Positions 10,878 through 22,410 of a stretch of DNA of 64,000 nt are shown here, one piece after another. Position 1 is the stretch's first letter; each line of letters opens with the position of its first letter. The notes under the pieces are model-generated. The model was not told the DNA's origin and did no database searches. It worked only from the letters and a program-made list of their open reading frames with translations. Origin of the DNA: Takakia lepidozioides (lineage: Eukaryota > Streptophyta > Takakiopsida > Takakiales > Takakiaceae). The position numbers and the translations under genes were made by a program. The stretch lies in the NCBI GenBank assembly GCA_030704615.1, contig CM060731.1, positions 48,174,001 to 48,238,000 of the forward strand, read 5' to 3'.

Positions 10878-12954
10878 CTAGCTGTACAATATCTGCTTGG
10901 TCCTTGGGTTCATGGCAGGGGTGAGTTGTTTCATGAGAATGTTGATGGGAACAAAGACGGCTGCCTCTGCGTTGCGTTGCACGCCAGCAGCAATCTGTGG
11001 AAAAGATGAGTTCACACATCGGTACAGGTTTTTGGTATTCTTGGTACTTGTCTCACTCTCTTCAAATGAGCTGTACTGTGGTTTGAAGTCTCTAACAGAG
11101 AGTGATGATATATGAATCCCTTTGAGATGGCCATTGTCGTCAACAATAACAGCCCCTGAGCAATCGGGAAAGGATCTGTAGTCTGCCACCACCTGCTTCC
11201 ATCCTGAGAAACAAATCTTGCCAGAGAAAACGGCTGGGAACTCTAGGCTCTCTTTTACAGATGGAGAGGGCGGTTTTTTGCTTGCACACTCTTTCAGCTT
11301 TGACAGAACTTCAATGTCGATCAGCTTTGGAAATCCAAAACAATGCACAGCATCACCAACAGAGATACCACTTGCTGGCTGTAGATATTTGGGAAAGTGC
11401 CATTGAAATGGAGGAAGAGGTGCTGCTATGAAGAGGTCCAATTCTTTGTTGTACACAGTGATCTTCGCTGGAAAGCATGGCTGTCTGTCATGATTGATAT
11501 ACTTGATATACACATCATACTTATCCGGTGACTTCCAGCCGTTGTATACACTGTGAAAAGCTCCTATGGATTCTCCATTAGCTCCCACCAGCCCCACCGT
11601 GCCTGTGCAATCCTCCAAGCAAATGTTCTCAAAACTCTTGGGAAGCACAAACACGCGACCAACATAAGGTATGACTCCCTCAACAAACAGATCCTCATAT
11701 CGGTTGTGCCATTCTCGAGGAGCTTTCTCTTTCATAGTACCTGAAAGACATCATTGCACTCTTTTACGAAAACAGTGCTGATACACCAACCTGCAGATCC
11801 AAATTTGCCAAGGGGCCCAAGGCAAGGAGAGAAATGAAATGAAATGGTGCTTTATAACGTCCACGGAAAGCTCATAGAGCTTATGGAGAGAGAGAGGGAG
11901 AGAATGCTGTCAAGTCTGACAGAGCTAGAGAAAAGCTCAAAGTTCAACAAACCCGATTATGTAAGTGATGGCCTCCTACCTATTCACAATCATAGCAGAA
12001 AATGACAACATTCTGGATGGGCTGTGGGAGCGAGGACCATGAACGGAAATCTCAGAAAGCCTTTGCTTCTTCCATGATGTATCATACAGGATTGGTGATG
12101 CCCGGACTACAAGCTTGGACCTTGCAATTTGTCGTCCTCGTCTGGGGAGAGAAACTCATCTCCGCGCAATACTTCCACGCACCAGTTCTTTGCAACCCCA
12201 CAGTTGTGCAGCCTCTCTCTCACCTCGCTAAACGTCGGAGATGCTTTGTTCCATTCAATCTTCTTGGTCTCTAGAGGCAGTTGTACCACTATTTCCAGCA
12301 TCTCTTTGGGAGATTCAATCTTCTTGGTCTCCGGAGGCAGTTGTACCTCTCTTTCCAGCATCTCTTTGGGAGATTCAATCTTCTTGGTCTCCAGAGGCAG
12401 TTGTACCTCTCTTTCCAGCATCTCTTTGGGAGACACCTAGGCACGTCTATTTTCAACGATTCAGCCTTTCAGGACATCCCAAATTGATGAACATGAAGCT
12501 GCCTGCGAGTACCTCAGAAGGATTGCGTATGTTCTCCGTTTCGAGGATCGCGACGAGGAGGCACGCACGAGTGGGATTTGAGGAGTTGTAGAATGAAGAG
12601 CGTGACATCCGCTTGATTTTGGTTAACATTCATCGACCCCTTGGCCGTGGTGTTCAATGGGTCTAATTCCATCGCCAGCATGCGATCACAGAGAGATGAC
12701 TGCAAGAGCCCCTTCCCCTCGCAGGGACTGGGCGAGGGATTTTGCTGTAAGTGACTATGTGAGGTGCCAGAAAGGAGGCAGGGTACAGGTGGGTTGAGGT
12801 GAACAATGAGTCCATGTAGATGACAACTTGCATCCACACAGCCGGACAGATTGTCTGGACTGATGAAGCAGGCCCTTGCAGAGCCCACCAAATAAGGTTG
12901 AGGCTCAAGAAACCTTGTAGAAAGTAGCCTTACCTCCTTTATAGACTTTCTCAT
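10878..12954 (-). CDS. Trypsin-like serine-protease-fold protein with tandem 20-residue repeats, multi-exon
   Basis: The main exon (11735-10878, possibly entered through the acceptor TTTCAG just upstream of its ATG) gives 285 residues with a trypsin-like layout. There is an acidic-hydrophobic strand (KELDLFIAAPLPPF) that could hold the catalytic Asp, a GDAVHCFGFP turn, and a PDCSGAVIVDDNGHLKGIH block corresponding to the GxSG nucleophile loop and the following substrate strand. Upstream on the same strand, 12436-12107 codes for three copies of SPKEMLEREVQLPLETKKIE. Further upstream, 12954-12514 may be an N-terminal exon (EVRLL, GSARACFIS, a possible first barrel). I could not place a clear catalytic His, so activity is uncertain and it may be a protease-fold protein without activity. 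Joining the three exons is inferred from strand and order. Confidence 0.55.
11827..11886 (-). repeat. LINE/SINE tail fragment
   Basis: This is an inverted copy of the CATAAGCTCTATGAGC, GGACGTTATAAAGCACC and CATTT-repeat tail also seen at 2102-2238 and 2528-2665. It lies in a likely intron of the protease-fold gene. Confidence 0.7.
12256..12435 (-). repeat. Three 60-bp coding tandem repeats
   Basis: Three near-identical 60-bp units encode SPKEMLE, a short variable stretch and QLP.ETKKIE on the minus strand. The unit length is a multiple of three, so the repeats keep the frame open. The outermost unit in coding order is the cleanest, and the last unit has I/V changes. Confidence 0.9.
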
Positions 12955-14061
12955 GGCCGTGGTGGAGCCTTGGAGAAGGAGGCCCCCACCGGCTCATCCC
13001 ACCTCATTGCAACACTCTAGAAGGATGGCCCACCCCCTCATTTATCCTACTTCTAGGCTCTCCTCTACACATGGCCTCACTTGTCAGCCATTCCAACACC
13101 GAGTGGCCTCCCTCCCCATCGGCCACTCCATTGCTCTCCCTTGGCTTCGACCTTCAGAAATAACCCCGGTCAAAATCCGGACTTCAAATTTGACGGCTTT
13201 TAGACGTTGCCAAGAGGGAGGGATTGTCCCAAAGGAAAATGAGTAGCAGGTCAGCACACAAAAACACTGATCTCTGAAGAACAATCATCAACAAGTTCTT
13301 AAGATGCCTCGGAGCTGCACAACTGTAGTTCAGTACCTGTGCTGTGCGTGGGAGGCAGGCAACTACAGCAAAATCGAGACCTCGGCGAGCACAGCAGAAT
13401 TCTCCACAAAGTGCCATGTTCAGCTGTGTCTTGGATGGGAGCCATCTATTCCAACCTGGAGAAATGGTCAACCACGACAGCAATCTCCAGAGAAATCCAT
13501 GGTCACACGTGCCCTGCATTGGAACCTTGTAGAGAAATTGGGAAGCACACCAGAATCCTTCAGAGATACCATGGTTGCAAGTGCCCGGCGTTGGATCCAT
13601 GCAGGCTCAAGACTGTCATTGACCTTCTACACCGGCAGAGACACAGCAGATTGACGTGCCAGGCTCTGGAGCTAAAATGGACATCCACCTCGGCCATGCC
13701 GGGCCCTGCAGAAGAGTCAAAGATCACCAGACTTCAGACACAAGAGCACAAAAGAGGACCGCTTGATGGAGGGTTGGTTGAACCCTCCCTGGATGAAAGC
13801 AGAGCTAGCTGCCACGATCGAAGGCGAAGCACAATTTGGTGACAGTTCTACCTTCTATCTACACAGCAATGGACCTTCAGGCCCAGAATACAGAGGGTAC
13901 ATGCCAAGGGTCCCATATCCAAACGGATAGAATTGGTATTTTTTATCCTCGAAGTGGTTGACTCGGATAGTTTTGTTATGCTGTTCATATGTAGAGGGAT
14001 CTTTCTTTGAAGCATTCATGGATTTCGAGGGCTTGTAACTGAGAGTTATGAGTCCTGCAGG
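12955..14061. other. Intergenic, repeat-like; no gene recognised
   Basis: ORFs on both strands (13842-13339 and others) overlap one another and carry no family motif. A block near 13760-13845 (GAGGGTTGGTTGAA and an AGCTAGCTGCC stretch) recurs in diverged form at 18975-19125, so the region probably contains remains of a dispersed repeat. Confidence 0.4.
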
Positions 14062-16248
14062 ATGGCAGAGTCGAATCAGGCACACTTGTTTGTTGGACAT
14101 CAGACTGGTGGCAAGGGTACCACCTCCACCATCACCCTTCCTTTTCAAAGACCAAGAGAGGCACTCAGCAGAATTTCTTCTAGCACTTATGGGGATGTTA
14201 GGGCGCTATGCAAGGCAGGACGACTTAAGGAGGCACTGCATGTTTTGGATCAACAAGGCTTCAGAGCAGATTCCAATACTTATGTATGTGTCTTGCAGGA
14301 GGGCATCAACAGGAAACGCCTAGCAGAGGGAAAGCAGGTGCACGCCCACATCGTCCGAACTGAATTTAAGCCAAACATCTTTCTCCTGAACACCCTTCTC
14401 AACATGTATGCCAAGTGCGGGAGCATAATGAATGCACGCAGATTGTTTGACAAAATTCCCGAACGAGATATATGTACATGGAATATAATGATAGCAGGAT
14501 ATGCCAAGCATGGGTGTGGTAGTGAGGACTTTGAGATATATGATGAAATGATACAAAAATCTGTGATGCCCGACAAAGTCACATTCATTTGCATTCTCAA
14601 GGCATGTGCCAGCCTTGGAGCCCTGCAAAAGGGCAAAGACGTCCATGCTGACATAATGACATCTGGAATTGCATCATACATGAAGTTGGAGAACACCCTT
14701 GTTGACATGTATGCCAAATGCAGGAGTATGAAGGATGCACACCAAGTGTTTGTCAACATGAGTAAACGAGATGTGGTCTCATGGAGCACAATGATTTCGG
14801 GATATGCTCAACATGGGCGTGGTAGGGAGGCTTTGGAGATTTATGAGCAAATGATACAAGAGGGAGTGACACCTGACAAGGTCACATTCATTTGCATTAT
14901 CAATGCATGTGCCGGCCTGGCAGCCCTGGAAAAGGGCAAAGATGTCCATGCTGACATCATCAAAGCTGGTATTGGGCAGGATATCATTCTGGAGACTGCC
15001 CTTGCTGACATGTATGCCAAATGTGGGAGCATAAGGGAGGCACGTCAGGTGTTTGACAACATGGCCCAGCGAAACGTGGTCTCATGGAATGCAATGATCA
15101 CTGGATATGCTCAGCATGGGAATGGGAGGGATGCTTTAGACATATACGAGCAAATGTTACAAGAAGGGGTGATGCCTGACAAGGTCACACTCATTTCTGT
15201 TCTAAATGCATGTGCAAGTCAGGCAGCCCTGGAGAAGGGCATGGAGGTCCATGCTGACATCATGAAAGCCAAAATCCCCTTAGATATAATTTTGGAGAAC
15301 ACCCTGGTTGATATGTATGCAAAATGTGGGAGCATTAAGGATGCGCGTCAAGTGCTCAACAATATGGCTGAACGAGATGTGGTCTCATGGAACGCAATGA
15401 TTGCAGGATATGCTCAGCAGGGGTGTGGTACGGAAGCTCTGCAACTATTCGAACAAATGCAAAAGGAAGGCTTGAATCCGAACAGTATCACCTTCATATG
15501 TGTTCTATCTGCATGTAGCTATGTGGGCCTGGTGGAAGAAGGCCATCACTATTTTGACTCCATGACTCGAGATCATGGCCTCACTCCTACCCTAGAACAT
15601 TTTGGCTGCATGGTGGACCTTCTTGGCCGTGCAGGGCAATTAGATGAGGCAGAGGACTTCATTAACAAAATGCCAGTTGAACCAGATATTGGGGTTTGGG
15701 GGGCCTTGCTTGGTGCGTGCAGAATTCATGACAAAGTGGAGGTTGCGAACGTGTGGCGAAAAGATTTCTCACATTGTATCCACAAGAGGCTGGAACTTAT
15801 GTGCTGCTATCAAACATCTATGCTGCAGCTGGCAAGTGGGAGGAAGTAGCAAAGGTGAGAAAAATGATGGAGGATAGAGGGGTGAGAAAGGTACCAGGGT
15901 GCAGCAGCATTGAGGTGGACAACCATTGTTCGCCCAACAATCTTTGAGATGAGTTTGGTGGCCACGTGACAGTCGCCACACACCCGAAGGTTCTTGATGA
16001 TGCGAATAGGCACCCCAGGAGCTGTACTGATGAGCCCAAAAGCAATGGCCAGCTTCTCACTGTGATAGCAAAGAGAAACCTCCTTTCGCTCCTCCTCCAC
16101 ATCATGCAGCACAAAGCGCGTGTCAGGCATATATCCAGCCTCCTTCATCTGCTGATACAACCTCTTCAGCTCAACATGGATTTCTTCAATTTGGGGATGG
16201 AATTTGTCTTCTGCATATGTGTGGTTTTGTTCTTGTGGGGATTACTGG
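14062..16248 (+). pseudogene. PLS-class pentatricopeptide repeat protein with E and DYW domains, broken by a frameshift and an internal inversion
   Basis: PLS-class PPR-DYW proteins act in chloroplasts or mitochondria, usually in C-to-U RNA editing. The ATG at 14062 opens 595 codons with repeated NTLVDMYAKCGSI, DVVSWNAMIAGYAQ and EALEIYEQMIQEGV PPR units of about 101 residues. They are followed by E motifs (FGCMVDLLGRAGQLDEAEDF, VWGALLGACRIH). Near 15750 a one-base loss shifts the frame, and the E2 block ([20 protein letters not shown]) continues in another frame to EVDNH at about 15925. The next DYW-coding part, including the YHSEKLA deaminase HxE and the CGDCH cysteines, is on the minus strand (about 16218-15925). 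The terminal FCSCGDYW and TGA are back on the plus strand at 16222-16248. The domain was therefore inverted in place. This copy cannot make the normal protein. Confidence 0.88.
15925..16218 (-). other. Inverted DYW-domain segment
   Basis: On the minus strand this segment reads [15 protein letters not shown], then [43 protein letters not shown] and KIVGRTMVV. That is the contiguous middle of a DYW domain. It is flanked on the plus strand by the preceding EVDNH and the following CSCGDYW. A ten-base inverted match (GGACAACCAT against ATGGTTGTCC) sits at the left junction. About a dozen codons (the usual RDANRFHHF part) are missing at the junctions. Confidence 0.88.
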
Positions 16249-16872
16249 TGAACAAGCAATACCTACGAAAGAAGTGTGTTGTGTCAGAGTTTACCGAAAT
16301 TCGAAAGTGGGTTGGCACTTGGCACACTACACCAGCAACGCATACATCCTACAGTTTTAATACGCATGTTATTTATGCGTAATGCTAGAGAGGGCACTTG
16401 CTAGGTAGTCATTTGTGATGTGTGGAGCGGAGAAGAAAGCAAGTAAGAGCAACATGGAGAAGCAAATGATGGTTTACAGCCATGCATGGTCCATGAAGCT
16501 GGGTGATCATTTCCCATCTTGAGAAGGTGGTGCCATTGTTTCTCGCATCGGGTCGAAGGGACGGGGTGGGTTGTACCGGAGAATATTTTCTGCGTCTCTC
16601 TCACTCACGAGAGGGGATGGCAGCTTGCTCCGACGTTCTCCTGAGTGTGGATGTGGACTCCATACCCAAGGCCCTGTCTTCTCGTCTCGGTCATGCGAGA
16701 GGCCTCACATCATGTAACAGATTAAGACTCTGGGCTCTGGAGCTGGAAGCAGGATCCACCTTGGCAATGTGCCAAGGACCGAGTGCATGTGGTAGCTATG
16801 GCGCCTCCTAAGCTGTCAGGGATGCTAATTGAAGGTAGTAACTGGAAAGATTGGCACCTCTATTCTTTAAAT
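16249..16872. other. Intergenic region
   Basis: No recognisable gene is present. The ORF at 16503-16811 has no family motif. Its end (a GACTCTGGGCTCTGGAGCTG stretch) weakly resembles sequence near 13655, so a dispersed repeat is likely. Confidence 0.35.
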
Positions 16873-18425
16873 TGTACTCATAAGACGTTGTTTGCCGTAG
16901 CCTTGTGGCCATTGACCCCGCGCCCAGTTTGAGCGGGAACAAAAGGGACAGAACCTACCTCTGTCAGGGGCTGACGTTGGTAGTAAGACTTACCTCCATA
17001 TAAAGAATTAATCCGGGTTTTCCAGATATCCTCTAGAAATCCCTTCACACAAGCATCAATCTGCTGTGTGTGATTAGCCCAAAATCTAGGCCTCAGGAGG
17101 GCCTGGGCTTTTGGCTCAGCCTCGAGACTTTCAAAGTTGGTAAACAGGGGTACAGGCACAATTGCCTTAATAGATTTGAAGAGAGTGTCTCTTTGGTGAG
17201 AGAACCCCGGACAGTGTATCAGAAAATGAATACTGTCTTCAGATTGCCCACACAACGGGCAATTGCACTCTCCCTTTCCTCTCTGCTTCTGTTTGCTGTT
17301 CAAAGGTAGGCTTCCTGCCCTGAGTTTAAATTTCAGTCTAGTGCCGAGAGTGGGTAGACCCTTGAGGTCATCCAAGATGTCCTCCCCCATGTCACTGACT
17401 GGAAACAAGTTCAGGGAAGTTTTCTGCCTAACTTCATTTTCATCAGACAATCTCATGGCAACAGACATGGCTGAGGACACTACAGCCTCTAAGTCAGATT
17501 TACCCAGCAGGGTCAAGACTTGCGGATCCAGGTCCAGGTCCTTGAGGATCTCTTCTACTCTCTTCTGCCAGGACTTGGCCTGTTTGACAGGGCGGTCCTG
17601 TTTCCAAGATATAGATTGTACTCATAAGACGTTGTTTGCCGTAGCCTTGTGGCCATTGACCCCGCGCCCAGTTTGAGCGGGAACAAAAGGGACAGAACCT
17701 ACCTCTGTCAGGGGCTGACGTTGGTAGTAAGACTTACCTCCATATATAGAATTAATCCGGGTTTTCCAGATATCCTCTAGAAATCCCTTCACACAAGCAT
17801 CAATCTGCTGTGTGTGATTTGCCCAAAAACTAGGCCTCAGGAGGGCCTGGGCTTTTGGCTCAGCCTCGAGACTTTCAAAGTTGGTAAACAGGGGTAGAGT
17901 CGATTCCAAGATATAGAGTCGATTAACTTAGGATATCTGGTGTTGGGCATATGTTGCAGCTGACCCCACCATCTGACCTTGAATTCATCTCGTCGGGAGC
18001 TTAAGGACGGAACGCCAAACTCACCCCGAACAGCCACATTGGCTGTTTTGGAGCATGCTGACATACACTCCTTAAGCACCCCCACTTGAATGGATTCTAG
18101 AGACTTAGCCTGGTTGGAGTTATCAACCCATATAGGAGATCCGTACTCCAAGGCAGGTCTAATAACACGACAAAGCATGGTTTTCTTAACCTCAGAGTTG
18201 ACCCCTCTGCAGCGGAAAGATTTAGTGAGCCCCAGAGCTTTGCCCTTGCCAGTTTGAACAACTTTCCGGATATGTGCATCCCAATTACAATTGGAGGAGA
18301 ACTCAACGCCCAGGTAAGTGTAGAAGGGAGGACCGGGATCTCTTGGCTACTCCACTGCCACTTAAGATCACTTCCTCCCTCTCCTCTGTCGTTGAATGCT
18401 ACCACTGCACATTTGCTGACTATTC
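16873..18425 (-). mobile_element. Non-LTR retrotransposon (LINE) fragments, rearranged
   Basis: Minus-strand coding from about 18405 to 17900 gives RT-thumb/post-RT sequence: LEYGSPIWVDNSNQAKSLE, then ALRGE-like, RRDEF, RWWGQLQHMP and RYPK motifs. At 17516-16878 a 212-residue frame carries CNCPLCGQSEDSIHFLIHCP, the C-terminal CCHC-type knuckle of plant LINEs. The 3'-end block is present twice (16873-17160 and 17616-17896, nearly identical), so the element was rearranged or hit by a second copy of itself. The start of the 17516 frame (DLDPQVLTLLGKSDLE) matches the end of the endonuclease fragment at 27104-27571, showing one LINE family. All copies are truncated. Confidence 0.82.
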
Positions 18426-19620
18426 TTTAAACTTGGAAGTGGAGTTGACCTATCCAGAAACTAACCTAATTTGGCCGAAGAAGCACACACGATGGTCAGA
18501 CAAGGGCTATAATCCCTGCCCTCTTGAAGCTTTGCGTACATCTGGCACGTAGGTCAACGGTGGAGCATGGAACAGGGCTGGCAGGACTTCTTTAGAGACC
18601 CTTCACAACGGTAGGACTACAGCATTGACAAGGTCCGCTATTGTCATGTGGGTCGAGGAAAAGTCTGTCAAGGAAGGAGAGGAGGGACTGGCTCTGACAG
18701 TTTGTGGACTGGATTGTACCCCTAGTTGTTGGGTTTGATTAGAATCCCTGTTTGCTCTGCAACAGAGCGCTTACTGTCGGTATTGTACACCAGGGCATGA
18801 GAGTAGGTTTGCTCAAGGTTTTTTCCCTTGAGTTTGCAAGGTATTTTGGAGGGTTGACGGTTGTGCTTGGTAGTAGGAAGCTGTGATTAAAACTCTGGCG
18901 CTCAGCTACACCTGGTGGTTCTCACAGACCAATCCAAACTAACTGACTACAGACATAAGCAGTGAACACAAGAGATCCTTCGGATCGAGGGTTGGTTGAA
19001 TCCTTTGTCTTTCACTCTAGTTTAGGTTTTTAAATAGTTAAAATCATTCTTTGGATTTGGATTATATAGGCCTCAGGTGAAAGAAAAGCTAGCTGCTGCC
19101 TTGACAGAAGGTCAAGGACAACGTGGTGAGAACATATTTGGGCTCTCTTGTCCTCTTATAGATTTTTCCCTGCTTTTTCATCAGTAAGTTAGCTCATGGA
19201 GTGCATCTATGTGGTTCTGAATTGTTTTGACATGTTATTGCCAGTGGGGTTGCAGGCAAACGTCCAAAACCCGAAAATAGAGACGAGAAGAAGCTTTGGA
19301 AGGACTATTTTTCAAACCTGACTCAATCGTCTGACAATGCAAAATGGTGAACGCCTGGTATGTTACTGAAATCTTGTCAGCAATTCAGCATAGAAACTAG
19401 TGTTTGGTAAGTAGGGATGGGGTGTTTGCTGGTTTTCATTCTCAGCGCAGGATCTGTGCATTATTGTTGTTGAGGCAGGGATAGAGTGCGCGTGCAGATC
19501 CAGTCCAAGGCAACCAGATTTCAAGCACAAGAGTGAGGCATTGTGGATTAAGAGGTACAAGAAACCAGCAATGGTAGATGGCCAACTGGAAGCAGCAGCA
19601 GCACAGCTGATAAAATCAGG
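18426..19620. other. Intergenic region with diverged repeat
   Basis: I see no gene. A block around 18975-19125 resembles 13760-13845 (GGGTTGGTTGAA, AAGCTAGCTGC). The rest has no recognisable structure. Confidence 0.35.
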
Positions 19621-19628
19621 CACGTGCA

Positions 19629-19812
19629 CCATGGACCGTACCACTTCCAAACAAAGCCCAATAGAGGGAGTCTACAAGATCTCTGACACTTATCGGCATG
19701 TTCGGAAACAATGTGAGGGAGGACAGCTAAAAGAGGCTCTGCACGTTTTGAATCAATGAGGCATTTCGGCAGACTTGAATACTTATGTCTCTCTCCTTCA
19801 TTCCATACTGAT
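19629..19812 (+). pseudogene. N-terminal PPR gene fragment
   Basis: The translation reads a DTYRHVRKQCEGGQLKEALHV block, then VLNQ, a stop, and ISADLNTYVSLL. This parallels the N-terminus of the PPR gene at 14062 (KAGRLKEALHVLDQQGF, ADSNTYVCVLQ). Only the first 60 or so codons are present and a TGA interrupts them. It is a truncated duplicate of a related PPR gene. Confidence 0.75.
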
Positions 19813-19859
19813 TATGTCAAAAGTTAGCTCGAACAAAGGCTTTTTATATTTGAACGGAG

Positions 19860-20958
19860 TGTTGTGAGGATGACTCAAGACCAGGAGGTAAAAAAGGATA
19901 AGGATGTAAGTGCACCCAAGCAAACTCCTCTGCATAGCCTGTAGTGTTGACACCAACCGCACAAGAGTCCTCACACGAATACACCACAATTGTCCCCCAA
20001 TCCAGAGAATTTGACCCATTGTCAAGTTCCAAAAAGCTAAGCAGTTGGGGCATGATCTGAAGCCCAAACACACGGCACTTGCCACAATGAGGGCATGGAG
20101 GAATGTGAGTTTGGTTGTCCCTTTGATGAAACCCACAAGGGCTTAGCTCCTGGTGAGCTTGAGATCCTCAATACTTGTTCAGGTGCGCTTGCAATTGTCA
20201 TCTCAAAATCTCTTCATCTAAAGACGATTCTTGGACTTCCTCCGTGTCCGTGGCTGTGAATTCCTCACCAGCCTTTTTTCACAGCCTTTTGCACATAATC
20301 TCCTGGAAGCTCTTGCACCCTATCTCTTGTTGATTTCAAACCACACTCTTTGTTGACAACTTCATTTTCTATCCATTCGCACTCGAATAAAAGCTCCATT
20401 TCTGGCCATGATTTCTTCTCTCTTACTGACTTGAAGCCACTTGGGAGGCCTTTGTGCACAACACCACTAGATGAAGAGTTTGTTGGATCCAACAATTGAT
20501 TCCGAACCACTTCAATGCTTCGACAAGGTTTTTCTTCCAACTGCTTGTACTGCTCATGTTGGTCTTGTTGTAAGCATCTCATGTTTTAAGCATCTCATGT
20601 TTGGACATATGATCACAAGTAGAGTGCAATACACATGAGTTGCAGGTTCTTGTTCAAGCATATCATCAGATACTTGCGTAAGGAACTGAAGCGCACCATG
20701 ACAAATCTCACAAACAAAACTTGAAGATGACCATGTGGAATTATTCACATTGTTCAATGGAACCAACCAATTGGGATGCCCACCAACCTTGCTCATAAGA
20801 AGGTGCCCCTCCGCAACTTTCTTTTCTGTATCTTCAATGGAATCTAAGAAACCTAGCAATACATGATTGTCATCAGTCGTCTCCTTGTCACGTTCTAAAT
20901 CTGATTCAACATGATCATGGAGGCTCAAATGGTTCAACTGCTCCAAGGTGCTATTCAT
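19860..20958 (-). pseudogene. PDCD2/TSR4-like protein, likely broken
   Basis: The PDCD2 family (yeast Tsr4) chaperones the ribosomal protein uS5/Rps2 co-translationally. The N-terminal part (20958-20600) has the family block SKVGGHPNWLVP and a CEICHGALQFLTQV cysteine pair, then ICPNMRCL. The middle (20582-20265) has EVVRNQLLDP and an acidic tail. The C-terminal part (about 20110-19860) has CPHCGKCRVFGLQIMPQLL and SNSLDWGTIVVYSCEDSC, as in the PDCD2 C domain. At 20573-20610 a block of about 17 bases (AACATGAGATGCTTA) is duplicated in tandem exactly at the MRCL position. It shifts the frame, so the MRCLQQDQHEQ continuation lies in a different frame. Introns probably separate the parts. The duplication suggests a pseudogene unless splicing avoids it. 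Confidence 0.72.
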
Positions 20959-22400
20959 CTTGTATGCAAAATCTAAGGATGTCTATGTGTGTCTGCATCA
21001 ACCTATGAGAACAAAATACCAGTGTAAAGTATGATAGGAACACAATGCTTTGCAAAATTAAATAACAAGTGTAAATATCAGAGTGTTAATTGAAATTTCG
21101 TGTAAGAGAGTGTTAGTATATATATTTTTAAAGTAGCAATCCATTTGGTATATTCCAATATCATCACTTATTCCAAAAGTAACCAAAAATACAATAGTAA
21201 TGTACTTAGCCACTAAGAAGTTTTACTTTTACCTATGATCCACCAATCATAAAGGCTTACGCATGGTTCTACTTTTGTTTAAAATTATCAACCAAGACTT
21301 AACCAAAGTTATACTTGAGTTAAAAAATATCAACCAATAAGAAGTAGCCAATAGATTCATTGGATGGAAAGAAAGCAAATGAATGATGGATGAGGAGAGG
21401 AGGGTGTTTCCATGTGGAATTGTTAGATGAAACTAGGGCAAACATACGAAAAAACATAAAAAACGAGCCAACAACGGAGGAAGAGTAAGAGAAAGTGGTG
21501 GGGAGGAGAGCATTGGGGACACAATTACAACCTAAGAGAATGGACTTCAAGAAACTAAGGGTCCACATCTGGGGACAAATGTACCACGGGGATTACACCA
21601 TATAGAACAGTAGCTCTAGTTAGCTACTCTTTCAAAGTGTAGATAGTCCATGCTCGCAGCTGTTTTCACGATGGGGGTCTTGTGGAGCATAAGACTTACT
21701 TGAGTTCAATAGAAGTCAATATGATCATCGATTTGTGAAATATGAGGATGAATCGCCGAGTGGATGATGCAACTATAGAAGTCGTTGCCGACTACCTAGG
21801 CTTGCCCCACACGCCATAGTCATAGTCGGTGACGACTATTAAGAAGAAGTCGTGACAGATGTTGGAACAATAGTCGGTGCCGACTATTAGAATGGGGTTC
21901 GAGATATAGGTCAATTTGCGAATGGATAGTCTATTGGTTGATAATGAGCGAAATTTCGAGGAAGCCGATTCACGGGTTAAGATAATCATATCAATGGAAG
22001 TAGAAATTGATGATTTGAAGAAGGGGATGGCCGAATTGTGCAGCGAGAGAGCTTTGATACTTGAGGACTTGGACTTGTGAGGGCTGCGATGAAGGTCCAT
22101 GAAAGGGAGGTTGAAGAGCAGAAATATGCTCTTGAAGTGGTAGCTCATAGAAACAAGTATTATTAGATTGGAAGAAAAGTTTCAAGCAAGAAATGGGCAA
22201 TCTTGTATCCCGATTGAGAAAGGAGGAACAGATTGCGTAGATATGTAGATTGTACATGAGAGACCGTTTAGGGGAAAGGTGTAAGACCTTGTACAAGAAA
22301 AAGAATATTATGCACAGAAATGAAATCAGATGCTGCTTTGGAGAAAAGAACAAATCCAAAGAGAAAAAACGTGATAGCAAACTTTATTGCGGAAATGGAA
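20959..22400. other. AT-rich intergenic region with a decayed coiled-coil coding remnant
   Basis: Plus-strand 21900-22210 translates with scattered stops into heptad-like text (VNLRMDSLLVDNERNFEEAD, EVEIDDLKKGMAELCSERA, EREVEEQKYALE). This suggests the remains of a coiled-coil retroelement or plant protein. GTCGGTGACGACTATT and GTCGGTGCCGACTATT occur close together near 21826 and 21873 as short repeats. Nothing else is recognised. Confidence 0.4.
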
Positions 22401-22410
22401 AACAGTACAC

